Assembly (NCBI GenBank): GCA_963541805.1
Contig: CAUTVF010000001.1
Coordinates: 1-57,964, forward strand
Length of the DNA stretch: 57,964 bases
Direction: 5' to 3'
Source of the DNA: CAUTVF01 sp963541805
GTDB taxonomy: Bacteria; Pseudomonadota; Alphaproteobacteria; Rs-D84; CASDRH01
Part shown: one piece after another, positions 43,586 to 53,451 of the stretch
Position numbering within the stretch: position 1 is the stretch's first letter
Layout: every line of letters starts with the position of its first letter
The notes under the pieces: model-generated
Seen by the model: only the letters and a program-made list of their open reading frames with translations
What the model was told of the DNA's origin: nothing
Database searches by the model: none
Made by a program: the position numbers and the translations under genes

Positions 43586-44635
43586 TCAGTTTTTTGTTTT
43601 TGAAAAATCACTTAAATACAGTACCCCTATTGGCTTTAATTTCTTTACAACAAAACAATGAGATATGTTATTTCTGTTCATAAGATTACTTGCTTCAAAC
43701 ATAGAACAATTTAATTCAACTGCAAAAGCAGAACTTTTAATATCACGTACGAATAACTTATCAAAACTACCTGCTGCAATTTTATTAACTAAATCAATCA
43801 TATTCACACTTCCAACACACTGTCCTTTATTATCCACAACCGCAATTACAGTCTCATAAGAATATTTTCTGTCAGAAATCATATTAATCAAATCCTTTAA
43901 AGGATCGTTATCTTTAACAACAATAAAATTATGATTTGGATTATAAAAATCAGACACGGGGATAACCGAAGAACCTAACGCGCCACCCGGATGAAAATGT
44001 TTATATTTTTCAGGTGTCATATGGGTTCGCTCCTCCATAACGATTGCGATTGCATCACCAAGTGCCCCAATTTGTGATGTTGAAACAGTTGGCACTTTAC
44101 CCATTGGACATGCCTCTGCAATCTCAGGGGCAAGTAAAACAATATTAGACTGCTTTGCTAATTTTCCATTTACATTTCTTGTCATCGCAACAAGACTTAT
44201 TTTAAACTTGTTACAATAATCAATCATGTTAAACAACTCTTTACTTTCCCCAGAGTTGGAAAGTGCAAAAACAACATCATTTTTACAAATCATCCCCATA
44301 TCACCATGGCTTGTCTCTGCTGCATGAACATAAACTGATGGAACCCCAATACTTGTAAGCGTTGCTGCAATCCTATTTGCAACATAACTCATTTTACCCA
44401 TTCCGATAAAAATTAACTTTCCTTTTTTTGCAATAGATGAATCAATTAAATGAAGAACTTGTATAAAAGACTTACAAAATACCGAATCATCAAATGATTC
44501 TGCCAATTTTTGAAGACCTAAAGCCTCTTGTAATATTACTGTCTTCGCACTATCTAATCTGTATTTTGAATGATTTAAACCTAATTTACCTTTATTTTTA
44601 TCTGTTATTTTATTATTAATTGCGTCTTTTACCAT
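43586..44635 (-). CDS. kdsD: D-arabinose-5-phosphate isomerase (KdsD/KpsF family)
   Basis: This enzyme makes D-arabinose 5-phosphate, the first precursor of Kdo in LPS. An N-terminal SIS domain carries KGKLIFIGMGKMSYVANRIAATLTSIGVPSVYVHAAETSHGDMGM and SNSGESKELFN. Two C-terminal CBS domains follow: DPLKDLINMISDRKYSYETVIAVVD... and FVRDIKSSAFAVELNCSMFEASNLM. GGGG precedes the ATG at 44635; an in-frame TTG 9 codons earlier is less likely. Kdo synthesis implies the organism makes lipid A-core. Confidence 0.94.
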   Translation of the reverse strand: MVKDAINNKITDKNKGKLGLNHSKYRLDSAKTVILQEALGLQKLAESFDDSVFCKSFIQVLHLIDSSIAKKGKLIFIGMGKMSYVANRIAATLTSIGVPSVYVHAAETSHGDMGMICKNDVVFALSNSGESKELFNMIDYCNKFKISLVAMTRNVNGKLAKQSNIVLLAPEIAEACPMGKVPTVSTSQIGALGDAIAIVMEERTHMTPEKYKHFHPGGALGSSVIPVSDFYNPNHNFIVVKDNDPLKDLINMISDRKYSYETVIAVVDNKGQCVGSVNMIDLVNKIAAGSFDKLFVRDIKSSAFAVELNCSMFEASNLMNRNNISHCFVVKKLKPIGVLYLSDFSKTKN

Positions 44636-44748
44636 TACTGCCCCATTATAATTATAATCCAAGGAAATTATAGATTTTATAAAATTCCTTTCAAGTTATT
44701 TTTTTATGTGATACCATGACCCGCTTATCAATATTCGAAAGGGTTTAT

Positions 44749-45336
44749 ATGTTTAGTAGAAAAATTAAAAATAATATATCAAATATATGTGTATTTTGTG
44801 GAAGTAGATTTGGAACAAAAACATATCAAAATGACTATATAACTGCAGCAGAAGCTGTTGGAAAATTTTTAGCAAAAAATAATATTAATTTAGTATTTGG
44901 ATCTGGCAACACTGGATTAATGGGAGTTGTATCTGATACATGTTTAGATAATGGCGGAAAAGTATACGGCTTTACTACAAAAGAACTAATAAAAGTTGAA
45001 ACCCCACGAAAACATAAAAATCACAAAATTAAAATATTAAAAAATCTTCAAGAAAGAAAACTTGCAATGATAAATAAAGCAGATGCATTTATTATTTTAC
45101 CAGGAGGATTTGGAACATTTGACGAAATATTAGAAGTAATTGTGGCAAAACAGATAAAAGAAATTGATAAACCAATCTTTATCATAAACATAAAAGATTT
45201 TTACACAGATTTTTATAAATTTGTTTTTAAAGATGTAATTAAAAATGGTTTTGCAAATATAGATGCAATAAATTTAATAACAGCAATTGGTAATACCAAA
45301 TCTATATTAAACAAAGTTAGTGCATATAACAAATAA
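44749..45336 (+). CDS. LOG-family (TIGR00730) nucleotide 5'-monophosphate phosphoribohydrolase
   Basis: The Rossmann-fold protein has the catalytic PGGFGTFDE (in LPGGFGTFDEILEV) and the upstream FGSGNTGLMGVVSDTCLDNGG, the family hallmarks. LOG proteins cleave cytokinin-like or ordinary nucleoside monophosphates at the N-glycosidic bond. In bacteria the true substrate is often unknown. AAAGGG lies before the ATG at 44749, so I reject the ATG 11 codons upstream. The product has 195 residues. Confidence 0.92.
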   Translation: MFSRKIKNNISNICVFCGSRFGTKTYQNDYITAAEAVGKFLAKNNINLVFGSGNTGLMGVVSDTCLDNGGKVYGFTTKELIKVETPRKHKNHKIKILKNLQERKLAMINKADAFIILPGGFGTFDEILEVIVAKQIKEIDKPIFIINIKDFYTDFYKFVFKDVIKNGFANIDAINLITAIGNTKSILNKVSAYNK

Positions 45337-45338
45337 TA

Positions 45339-45367
45339 TTGAAATAACTTTTATTTAATTGTATACT
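45339..45367 (+). promoter_or_regulatory. Promoter of the TPR lipoprotein gene
   Basis: TTGAAA (45339-45344), a 17-bp spacer, then TATACT (45362-45367). It lies directly after the LOG-gene stop codon and 58 nt (-35 start) before the ATG at 45397. Confidence 0.7.
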
Positions 45368-45396
45368 TGCCAGAGTTTAATTCCAAAGGAGGGAAT

Positions 45397-46176
45397 ATGA
45401 AAAAGTATTTTGCGCTTGTAGCGATTGCTGCTACGGTTTCTGCGTGTCAGACAATGGAAACTTGGTTTGATTCAGGTATGGATGATTCTTCTGTAAAACA
45501 GTCGAATATGAAAAAAGTTGATCAACCATTAAATGAAACACAATCTGTTATTAATTACATAATTGATCAATCTCCAACTTCTCCGAATGCAAAGCCAGAA
45601 GCAGAAGCACTTCGTAAGAGAGCTTTACGTATTGTGTTTTTAAGTGATAATATTACAGCAGATGCTCCAAGGGCATTAAATGAGATAAATCGTGCAATTG
45701 ATTTGGATCAAACAAACTTCTCACTTTATGCAGCACGTGCAGTCATTTATCGTGATTTCTTAAAAGAATATCCAAGAGCATTGGATGATTATAACAAAGC
45801 AATTGCCTTTAATCCTGATGAGATCAGTTTGTATTTTAACCGCGCAATTGTACATAAAATATTGAACAATGTTGCATCTGCAATAACCGATTATAATACT
45901 GCAATTACGAAAGCAGATAATACTTATAAAGGTGTGTTTTTTAAAGCAAATGCCTATCAATCTTTGGGAATGCTTCGTAAAGAAGTTAAAGATTATGGTT
46001 TAGCAGAAGCAAATTTAGAGCTGGCAAAAGATATGTATTCTAGTTTGTATAAACAATCGTTAACAAATAATGAAATGCAAGTATTTCAAAGTTCTTACAT
46101 GGAACGCTTGGAACAAGTTGAACAGGCATTGAAAGCAGTTAAGGAGTTATCTAGTTTAGAAGCTCCTAGGATGTAA
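45397..46176 (+). CDS. TPR-repeat lipoprotein (NlpI-like)
   Basis: AGGAGG lies 4 nt before the ATG at 45397, which sets the start. The 259-residue product begins with a signal peptide and lipobox (VSAC, Cys18). Tetratricopeptide-type repeats follow (APRALNEINRAIDLDQTNFSLYAARAVIYRDF, YPRALDDYNKAIAFNPDEISLYFNRAIVHKIL, ASAITDYNTAITKADNTYKGVFFKANAYQSL). In E. coli NlpI scaffolds peptidoglycan hydrolases and their proteolysis. The cell-wall genes downstream make a similar role plausible, though inferred. Confidence 0.85.
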   Translation: MKKYFALVAIAATVSACQTMETWFDSGMDDSSVKQSNMKKVDQPLNETQSVINYIIDQSPTSPNAKPEAEALRKRALRIVFLSDNITADAPRALNEINRAIDLDQTNFSLYAARAVIYRDFLKEYPRALDDYNKAIAFNPDEISLYFNRAIVHKILNNVASAITDYNTAITKADNTYKGVFFKANAYQSLGMLRKEVKDYGLAEANLELAKDMYSSLYKQSLTNNEMQVFQSSYMERLEQVEQALKAVKELSSLEAPRM

Positions 46177-46199
46177 TCATAAATACCAGTATAAATTAA

Positions 46200-46230
46200 A
46201 AACTTGGGTAGATTTACCCAAGTTTTTTTA
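46200..46230. terminator. Bidirectional terminator between the TPR lipoprotein gene and murA
   Basis: An 11-bp perfect stem AAACTTGGGTA/TACCCAAGTTT (46200-46210 with 46215-46225) with T-run on the plus strand and A-run on the other side. Confidence 0.9.
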
Positions 46231-46257
46231 TTAATCATATAGATAATTACATTTGAA

Positions 46258-47589
46258 TTATTCATCATAAAACTGTTCTTCTACATCAGCACCCAAATTT
46301 CTTAAAATTTCTACAAAATTTTCATATCCGCGATATATATGATATGCCCGCAATATTTCAGTCCTTGTATCTCCTGCAGCAACTAAGCCAGCAATCAATA
46401 AAGCAAAACCACTGCGTAAATCTGATGCCATAACACGGGCTGAAGAAAAACAATCAACTCCAGTAAAATATACCACATTCTGCAATTTATTATCCAATTC
46501 TGTAACGGCTCCCATCCTACGCAATTCAGGCACACATTGGAAACGATCTGATAAAACATTTTCTTGAACTCTAGATTTTCCATTTGCCAATGCTAACATA
46601 GTCATAAACTGCGGCAAAGCATCCGTTGGAAAGCCCGGATATGGAGATGTTGTAATATCTATTGCATTAATTAAAGTCGCTTCTCCATCGATATTTAATA
46701 CTCGCTTATCACCAGAAACATTCAACATAACCCCAGCATCTTTTAACTTATTCAATGCATATTCATATTTTGTAGTATCTGTATTTATAATACTTACCTG
46801 TCCATTACAAAGTGCACCAACAACCGCATAAGACAGTGCCTCAATACGATCAGGCATTACAGAAAACTCACAGCCATGTAATTTTTCAACACCATTAATC
46901 ACTAAAGTATTAATTCCATTATCATTCTTTTTAATAATATCAGCACCCATTAAATTTAGCATTTGAACCAAATCATCAATTTCAGGTTCAATTGACGCAT
47001 ATTTAATGATAGTTTGTCCTTTTGCCAACACAGCAGCCAAAAGAGTATTAACAGTCCCTCCATGGCTTGTTTTACCTTGTGCATTTAACAGTTCTATTAC
47101 TGCACCAATTAACTGACGTTTACCATTTATTAATTCCACATTTGCTACAATATCACCATTTATAATTTCAATATTAGCACCCAATTTTTTCATAGCATCA
47201 ATATGTAAATCAATTGGACGAGGTCCTAAAACACACCCTCCAGGAAATGAAACCTTTGCTTGACCACACCTACCCAAAAGGGCACCCAAAACATAAATCG
47301 ATGCACGCATAGTTTTGACAATATCATACGGAGCAATACAGGATTTTAAATCCTTTGTCATGATTGTTATTGTATGTTCATTTTTATCCCAACAAATATC
47401 AGCCCCGAATACTTGCATTAAATTTAATATTGTCGCAACATCCTTTAAATTTGGAACATTTTTTAATATAACTTTTTCATCTGTTAATAGTGTTGCCGGT
47501 ATTAATTCCAACACTGAATTTTTTGCTCCATGAATCGGAACAATTCCAGATAATTTTTTACCACCAGATATTGATATTTTTATTGTCAT
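46258..47589 (-). CDS. murA: UDP-N-acetylglucosamine 1-carboxyvinyltransferase
   Basis: MurA adds enolpyruvate to UDP-GlcNAc, the first committed step of peptidoglycan synthesis. The 443 residues contain GAKNSVLELIPA (Lys22-Asn23), MRASIYVLGALLGRCG and the catalytic cysteine in PGGCVLGPRPIDLH (Cys119). Because the cysteine is kept, a fosfomycin-sensitive enzyme is expected. It lies 12 bp after mrcA and shares its transcript. Confidence 0.98.
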   Translation of the reverse strand: MTIKISISGGKKLSGIVPIHGAKNSVLELIPATLLTDEKVILKNVPNLKDVATILNLMQVFGADICWDKNEHTITIMTKDLKSCIAPYDIVKTMRASIYVLGALLGRCGQAKVSFPGGCVLGPRPIDLHIDAMKKLGANIEIINGDIVANVELINGKRQLIGAVIELLNAQGKTSHGGTVNTLLAAVLAKGQTIIKYASIEPEIDDLVQMLNLMGADIIKKNDNGINTLVINGVEKLHGCEFSVMPDRIEALSYAVVGALCNGQVSIINTDTTKYEYALNKLKDAGVMLNVSGDKRVLNIDGEATLINAIDITTSPYPGFPTDALPQFMTMLALANGKSRVQENVLSDRFQCVPELRRMGAVTELDNKLQNVVYFTGVDCFSSARVMASDLRSGFALLIAGLVAAGDTRTEILRAYHIYRGYENFVEILRNLGADVEEQFYDE

Positions 47590-47601
47590 TTATTTTATCC
47601 A

Positions 47602-50253
47602 TTAATAAATTCCATCTAAATCAACCGATATTTTTTTTCTATCTGGTTGTTTGATATTATTAAAATCTTTTATATCATCAGGAGACGACTGGATAGCAGT
47701 ATCACTTTTCAAAACTTCCAAAATTATATCTTTCGGATTGTCATTTGAAGATGCCAATTTACCTGTTTGTTTGTTAATTCTTAAAAATTTCAAACCATTT
47801 GGCACAGGAAAAGACTTATCACGATAACCACGTAAAGCTTTTGATGTAAACGCTTCAAACGTTGGGGCTGATAATGTAGCTCCATTATAATATTCCCCCA
47901 TATTCTGAGGAATATCGTAACCAAACCAAACTCCTACAACCAAACCCGTTGTACCACCAACAAACCAACCATCCTTATTATCATTCGTTGTTCCGGTTTT
48001 ACCGGCAATCGTTCTACCTGGGATTCGTGCCATCGTACCAGTTCCATTTTTTATGACTCCCTCCATAATAGAAATTAATTGATATATGCTCTGGGAACTT
48101 GCCAACTGTTTACGTAAATCATCAATTTTAGGAGGATTTAATAAAATATCACTACTTATGTCTTCATCATTTACCTGGCAATTTTGACATACCCTACTAT
48201 CGAAATTATATATCGTTTTACCATCTCTATCCTGTATTCTGTCAATAAATCTAGGGTTAATTTTTTTACCTCCATTAATAATGGATGCATATGCAGTTGT
48301 TAAATCAAGCAATGTCGTATCCCCAGATCCAAGAGCCATAGATAAATTTATATCTGAACTTTTAACATTATGATATACCCCAAACTTTTCAGCCATCCTA
48401 ATTGCCGTCCCAATTCCAATTGAATTTGCCAATCGTACTGCTGGCCCATTTCTGGATCTTTGCAAAGCATTCCTGAATGTCATGTTACCTAAAAACTTGT
48501 AATCAAAATTATCAGGTTTCCACAAATTTCCATCCTCTTTTGTCGCAACAAGGGGAGCATCCAGTAATACAGAGTTTGGTTCATAACCATTTTCCAATCC
48601 TGCTAAATAAATAAATGGTTTAATTGTGGATCCTGGTTGTCTTTTTGCTTGTGTCACACGATTAAATTTACTTTTGTAATATGAAAATCCACCAACCGCT
48701 GCCAAAACACGCCCTGTATGAGGATCAAGCGCGACTAAAGCTCCCTCAAGTTTCGGGGATTGTTTCAATTCATACTCGCCAGTAACAGAAGCATTAACAA
48801 CAAAAACAATATCTCCAACATTTAAAATTTTTTTCATTGAATTTGGAACAGGACCAACAGTCATTGTTTTTTTGTCGGTTGGACGCGCCCAAATAGAAGA
48901 ACGTAATTTAATTATTCCTGTTGTTTGATCTTTCAAACCAACCGTTGCGTTTAAATCATCAACTGACAAAACAATTGCTTTTCTCCATCCATGCTTTTCC
49001 ATACCAGAAATTAAATTATCATACATCAAAACAAAATACCAAGATGGTAAATTTTTAGAATTATTATTTAAATCTTGCTTCAATTTTAACAAACGATCTA
49101 TTTTACTTTTACCAACAATGTCTGAATTAACTTCACCATTTGTCACAAGATTACCTTTACTTAATTCCTCATCCACCCAAGACAAATTTTCAAAATCATA
49201 ATTTGCATCCGCCCCTTTCCATCCAGTCCTACGATCATAATTTAAAATTGTATTACGCAGTGCTGCTGTTGCATATTTTTGAAAATTAGAATCTGCAGTG
49301 GTACGCACAGAAAAGCCACTTCGATATAATTGCTCACTACCGTATTTTTCCTCTAATTCTCTTCTGACTTCTTCGGTAAAATATAAATTAGCATTTTCAT
49401 AAGAGTTAGATAACCTTGAACTTAGTTGTAAATCCTCACCTTTTGCAAGAATATATTGCTCTTGTGAAATATAACCCTGTTTTAACATTCTACGCAACAC
49501 CCAATTACGCCGATTAATTGCACGTTCTTTTTTTGTTATAGGATTATAATTATTGGGTGCTTTTGGTAAGGCCGCTAAAAAAGCACATTCAGATAAAGAT
49601 AATTCTTTTAAAGATTTATTAAAATATGCCTGTGCCGCCGCTGCAACACCAAATGACTTTGCCCCCAAATAAATTTGGTTAAAGTATAAAACCAATATAT
49701 GCCTTTTTGTAAAAGCCCTTTCAATTTTCAGTGCAAGTATTGCTTCTTTTATCTTACGACTTATAGATCGCTCAGGAGTTAAAAAGAAATTTTTTGCAAC
49801 CTGTTGGGTGATTGTCGAAGCACCTTGAAAAGATCCACCTGTAAAAAATGAAATAAAATTCATTATACTGGCACGCAGTATACCCATAAAATCTATTCCA
49901 GAGTGATTCCAAAATTTTCTATCCTCCGCAGATAAAAAAGCATTAATCAAATTGGCAGGTAACTGATCATATTCAACAAAAATACGATTTTCTTCTGCAT
50001 ATTCTACAAGTAAAGTTCCATCACCTGCATAAAACCGACTGATCACAGATGGACGATATTCTGATAATTTTTCATAATCTGGCAATTCTATACTAAAACG
50101 AGCAAACACGTATATCACCACCACCAATGATAACACAGACCCAAACAAAATAATGCTCCATATATCAAATTTAGATTTATGGTGATTTTCTTTAATAAAG
50201 TTTCGAATTTTTCTAATTGAATTGAAGTTAATTCTTTTTAATTGTTTTAACAT
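47602..50253 (-). CDS. mrcA: Penicillin-binding protein 1A (bifunctional)
   Basis: The 883-residue class A PBP polymerises and cross-links peptidoglycan. One membrane helix lies at 31-52. The GT51 glycosyltransferase carries the catalytic Glu110 in SAEDRKFWNHSG and QGASTITQQVAKN. The transpeptidase has the nucleophile serine in RQPGSTIKPF (SxxK), an SRN triad and KTGTTND. An inserted OB-like domain of about 100 residues lies before the transpeptidase. A disordered C-terminal tail ends the protein. It is cotranscribed with murA. Confidence 0.97.
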   Translation of the reverse strand: MLKQLKRINFNSIRKIRNFIKENHHKSKFDIWSIILFGSVLSLVVVIYVFARFSIELPDYEKLSEYRPSVISRFYAGDGTLLVEYAEENRIFVEYDQLPANLINAFLSAEDRKFWNHSGIDFMGILRASIMNFISFFTGGSFQGASTITQQVAKNFFLTPERSISRKIKEAILALKIERAFTKRHILVLYFNQIYLGAKSFGVAAAAQAYFNKSLKELSLSECAFLAALPKAPNNYNPITKKERAINRRNWVLRRMLKQGYISQEQYILAKGEDLQLSSRLSNSYENANLYFTEEVRRELEEKYGSEQLYRSGFSVRTTADSNFQKYATAALRNTILNYDRRTGWKGADANYDFENLSWVDEELSKGNLVTNGEVNSDIVGKSKIDRLLKLKQDLNNNSKNLPSWYFVLMYDNLISGMEKHGWRKAIVLSVDDLNATVGLKDQTTGIIKLRSSIWARPTDKKTMTVGPVPNSMKKILNVGDIVFVVNASVTGEYELKQSPKLEGALVALDPHTGRVLAAVGGFSYYKSKFNRVTQAKRQPGSTIKPFIYLAGLENGYEPNSVLLDAPLVATKEDGNLWKPDNFDYKFLGNMTFRNALQRSRNGPAVRLANSIGIGTAIRMAEKFGVYHNVKSSDINLSMALGSGDTTLLDLTTAYASIINGGKKINPRFIDRIQDRDGKTIYNFDSRVCQNCQVNDEDISSDILLNPPKIDDLRKQLASSQSIYQLISIMEGVIKNGTGTMARIPGRTIAGKTGTTNDNKDGWFVGGTTGLVVGVWFGYDIPQNMGEYYNGATLSAPTFEAFTSKALRGYRDKSFPVPNGLKFLRINKQTGKLASSNDNPKDIILEVLKSDTAIQSSPDDIKDFNNIKQPDRKKISVDLDGIY

Positions 50254-50355
50254 GATAATCGATAATTATATTTTTGTATGGCGATAGTATATTGTCCTTG
50301 TACCATTCGCAAGAAAAAATATTGCTATTAATTATTTTCAATAGATAATTAAAAT

Positions 50356-51138
50356 ATGAAAATTAAAATATTATATATATTTTTTTTGTGTTTTACTTTT
50401 AGCGTGTGGTATTTTTTATTACCAAATAGAATACAAGAAAACAAATTAATTGATATTGCTTACAGTTTTATAAATTATCCATACCAAGCAAATTCAATTA
50501 AATGTAAATCAAATGAATACGTACCAACATATAAAGAAATTAAAAATTTTGATTGTGTCACATTTGTTGAAACTGTATTAGCACAATATGAAACACAACA
50601 AAATTTATTTAATCAAGATTTTCAAAAAAGCCTACAAAAAATACGTTATAAAAATGCAATTAACAGTTGTGAAAATCGCAATCATTTTTTTGTATTAGAT
50701 TTGATCAAAAATAATCCTGTATATAATATAACCAACATATCTCAAAAAATAAGTTGTAACCACAAAATAACATCTAAAAAAGTAACAATTAATAAATCGG
50801 AATGGTTCAAAGAAAATCATAACATAAATATTAAGAAGAATATAGAATATCTTACAATTGACTATATTAAATCTGGTGATTTTACGACTATAAATTTTAA
50901 TAATTTAAAAAATCTATTACCGACGATATCATTAATGGCAATAATTGGACAAGACAAAAATATCGACGTAAATCATGTAGGATTTTTAATAAAAAAACAA
51001 AATAAAATTGTATTTTTACACGCAAGCTATGTACAAAAAAAAGTAATAGAAGAAAATATATTTAATTATTTATCAAAAATCAAAAAAAATAAAACACTAC
51101 TTGGAATTGCAGTGTTTCAAATATCTCACAAAAATTAA
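50356..51138 (+). CDS. DUF1460 N-acetylmuramoyl-L-alanine-amidase-like protein
   Basis: The 260 residues begin with a hydrophobic signal anchor (about 4-22). The NlpC/P60-like DUF1460 core is recognisable: NFDCVTFVETVLAQYE carries the putative catalytic cysteine, and VNHVGFLIKKQNKIVFLHASYV carries the histidine region. The family includes peptidoglycan amidases such as those studied in Bacteroides. It opens a plus-strand run of three cell-wall genes divergent from mrcA. Confidence 0.83.
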   Translation: MKIKILYIFFLCFTFSVWYFLLPNRIQENKLIDIAYSFINYPYQANSIKCKSNEYVPTYKEIKNFDCVTFVETVLAQYETQQNLFNQDFQKSLQKIRYKNAINSCENRNHFFVLDLIKNNPVYNITNISQKISCNHKITSKKVTINKSEWFKENHNINIKKNIEYLTIDYIKSGDFTTINFNNLKNLLPTISLMAIIGQDKNIDVNHVGFLIKKQNKIVFLHASYVQKKVIEENIFNYLSKIKKNKTLLGIAVFQISHKN

Positions 51139-51186
51139 TTTGCATTACCAACTCTTATACTATAGCATGCAAATAGTTTTCATTAA

Positions 51187-52404
51187 ATGGATTATAGAAT
51201 GAAATTAGCAAGAAAATATTTACTTCAATTACTCATAGGTTCTGTACTTTTTTGTTTTGAAACCAAAGCTGAAATAAAAAAGTATCGCGTCGAATTATCT
51301 GATGGAGAAGCATATCAAAAAGAAGTACGTTTTATAGAACGCGTCAATTATGGATCTCCCATTCAAAATGAATACGTTGGAAATTTATTTAACAATAATC
51401 AGATTATTTATCGTGCCGTAAACGATGATCCAAGTGTTACATTTATGCCATACAGATTTAGACCAGGAGATGAAATTTTATTTAATACAGACGAAATTAA
51501 CACATATAGAATAGCTGAAGATAAAACAAAAAAAACATATCAAAAATATGATGATTATTTTGACAATTCTCCAATTAAATTCGAAAGCAAGCAAGTTGTA
51601 CCGTGTATAGTTTATCCAAGATCAAATAGATCAAAAAAATATGGGTGGTGTTTTTATCCAACAGATGAAGTTTTAAAACCAATTAAATATAAACAAGCAA
51701 ATATTGACGATTTGATGGATTATGATAAAGGAAATAAGTTAACATTGTTATATGTTATTTTACCAAAAAATAGACTGACAACTGGATATATAAAAATCAA
51801 ACATAAAGGAGAGTGGATTAAAAATTCAAATGGTGATGATTGGAAATTACCAGTAATGGGATTGTCTCGTGTTAATTTAAAAAAGGGTAAAAATGACAGA
51901 ATTGATCCAGATTCAAATACCCCCCAAGGAATTTATAGATTGGAGGGGGTTATGAAAAATGAAGAAAATTTGGAATTAGGTGATAAACCATACTTGGATA
52001 TAGATTCTGGATGGTTACCTGTTGGAGCGGCACCTTATAACTTTGATTACTACATTATGTCTGAAATTATCAATGAAAAATATTGGAATGACTATTGGAT
52101 AAATGAGTATGCCTTAGGTTATGCTGTAACTGGGCGAAATTTGTTGCGTATTCATGGAAATTCTGCTGATCCAAATAACCCTCCAACATATGAAGACAAA
52201 AATACCAAAGTATTATATCGTCCGACCAAAGGATGTTTAAATGCTGCCGGAGAAATGCAAAAGTTATTGAATGTATTAATTGATATTGATGTGATCTCTT
52301 TAAACTACGATAATTCTGTAACTTTTGCATCTGGTAAAAAAAAGTATTGGAATAAAAGTAAATCAATTGGAAATACTTTTGTAATCGTTAAAGATGATGA
52401 TTAG
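51187..52404 (+). CDS. L,D-transpeptidase (YkuD family)
   Basis: YkuD enzymes make 3-3 cross-links or attach proteins to peptidoglycan. The 405-residue product has an N-terminal signal peptide (about 5-30, cut near TKA|EI). After a family-poor middle the catalytic motif is RIHGNSADPN...RPTKGCLNAAGEM, with histidine and the nucleophilic cysteine. NTPQGIYRLEG is the usual upstream strand. The start is uncertain: ATG at 51187 or at 51199, neither with a good ribosome binding site. It stands 48 bp after the DUF1460 gene. Confidence 0.88.
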   Translation: MDYRMKLARKYLLQLLIGSVLFCFETKAEIKKYRVELSDGEAYQKEVRFIERVNYGSPIQNEYVGNLFNNNQIIYRAVNDDPSVTFMPYRFRPGDEILFNTDEINTYRIAEDKTKKTYQKYDDYFDNSPIKFESKQVVPCIVYPRSNRSKKYGWCFYPTDEVLKPIKYKQANIDDLMDYDKGNKLTLLYVILPKNRLTTGYIKIKHKGEWIKNSNGDDWKLPVMGLSRVNLKKGKNDRIDPDSNTPQGIYRLEGVMKNEENLELGDKPYLDIDSGWLPVGAAPYNFDYYIMSEIINEKYWNDYWINEYALGYAVTGRNLLRIHGNSADPNNPPTYEDKNTKVLYRPTKGCLNAAGEMQKLLNVLIDIDVISLNYDNSVTFASGKKKYWNKSKSIGNTFVIVKDDD

Positions 52405-52444
52405 CTACAACTATTTAAACAGTAATAAGTTATAATAAGTCTAT

Positions 52445-53383
52445 ATGAAATATAAAAGAGTTTTCAGAAGAAATATTTACTGTTCAGCAGTTTTAAAAAA
52501 GTTAATTATATTTTTTGATAACTTAATTAAGAAAAACTATCCTTTTTTTCTTTCAATTTTTGTATTTGTTTTATTGTTTGTTTTTGCCTTAATATTCAAT
52601 AAATATAAAAGTAATAAAGAAATTAATAATTTTAATAAACTACAAACTATATTTAATCAAAAAAATTATAATTTATACTCAATACGCAATAATAAATCAA
52701 AAGTTCCTCGATTATTTATAAAATATTTTCCGAAAGATTTTGATGCTATACAAAATAAATACATTAGAAAAAATATTTTTATTCAGATTGTACTGCCACT
52801 GATTTTGAAAGTTAATGAAGAAATTATAAATGAAAGAAATATAGTAATTAAAATTAAGCATAAAAAACAAAAAAACATTACATTGCAAACGGCAGAATTA
52901 GAATTTTTAAAAAAAATTTCACAAAAATATAAAGTAAGTAATGATTTAAATGAATTGATGAATAGAGTCGATATAATTCCTGTTTCTTTAGCCCTTGCAC
53001 AAGCAATACAAGAAACTGGATGGGGAAAATCATACTTTTTAATAAATGGAAACGCACTATTCGCAGAGTGGACATGGAAATATGATGGGATGATACCACG
53101 AGAAAGAGACTCTAAACTCCACCACAGAATAAAAACATTCCCTACTCTAATAGAATCTGTCAGAAGTTATGCAAATATTTTAAATTCCAGCAAATATTAC
53201 AAACACTTCAGAACTACCAGAAAATCATTATATAGACAAGGAATCTCATATAATGGAATAAATTTAGGTGATACTATGAAACATTACTCTACCACCCAAG
53301 ATTATTTATTCTTCGTCAAAAAAATTATCATAGAAAACTCGCTAACTGACTTTGATAAATCTGAGTTACAAAAGCCACTATGA
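52445..53383 (+). CDS. Bax-like glucosaminidase (GH73-related)
   Basis: The 312-residue protein has a basic N-terminus and a membrane helix at about 31-54. The catalytic domain covers about 155-300. IIPVSLALAQAIQETGWGKSYFLINGNALFAEWTW contains the candidate catalytic glutamate (QETGWG), and IKTFPTLIESVRSYANILNSSKYYKHFR follows, as in E. coli Bax. It would cut peptidoglycan glycan strands. It is 40 bp after the L,D-transpeptidase gene. Confidence 0.87.
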   Translation: MKYKRVFRRNIYCSAVLKKLIIFFDNLIKKNYPFFLSIFVFVLLFVFALIFNKYKSNKEINNFNKLQTIFNQKNYNLYSIRNNKSKVPRLFIKYFPKDFDAIQNKYIRKNIFIQIVLPLILKVNEEIINERNIVIKIKHKKQKNITLQTAELEFLKKISQKYKVSNDLNELMNRVDIIPVSLALAQAIQETGWGKSYFLINGNALFAEWTWKYDGMIPRERDSKLHHRIKTFPTLIESVRSYANILNSSKYYKHFRTTRKSLYRQGISYNGINLGDTMKHYSTTQDYLFFVKKIIIENSLTDFDKSELQKPL

Positions 53384-53397
53384 ACATTTAATGTAAC

Positions 53398-53425
53398 TTG
53401 AAAATTATTAAAATTTTGCTACCAT
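53398..53425 (+). promoter_or_regulatory. Predicted promoter of mipZ
   Basis: TTGAAA (53398-53403), a 16-bp spacer, then TACCAT (53420-53425), 26 bp before the ATG. It separates mipZ from the hydrolase genes. Confidence 0.45.
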
Positions 53426-53451
53426 GGCGATAACTAATTGAAAAGAAAAAT

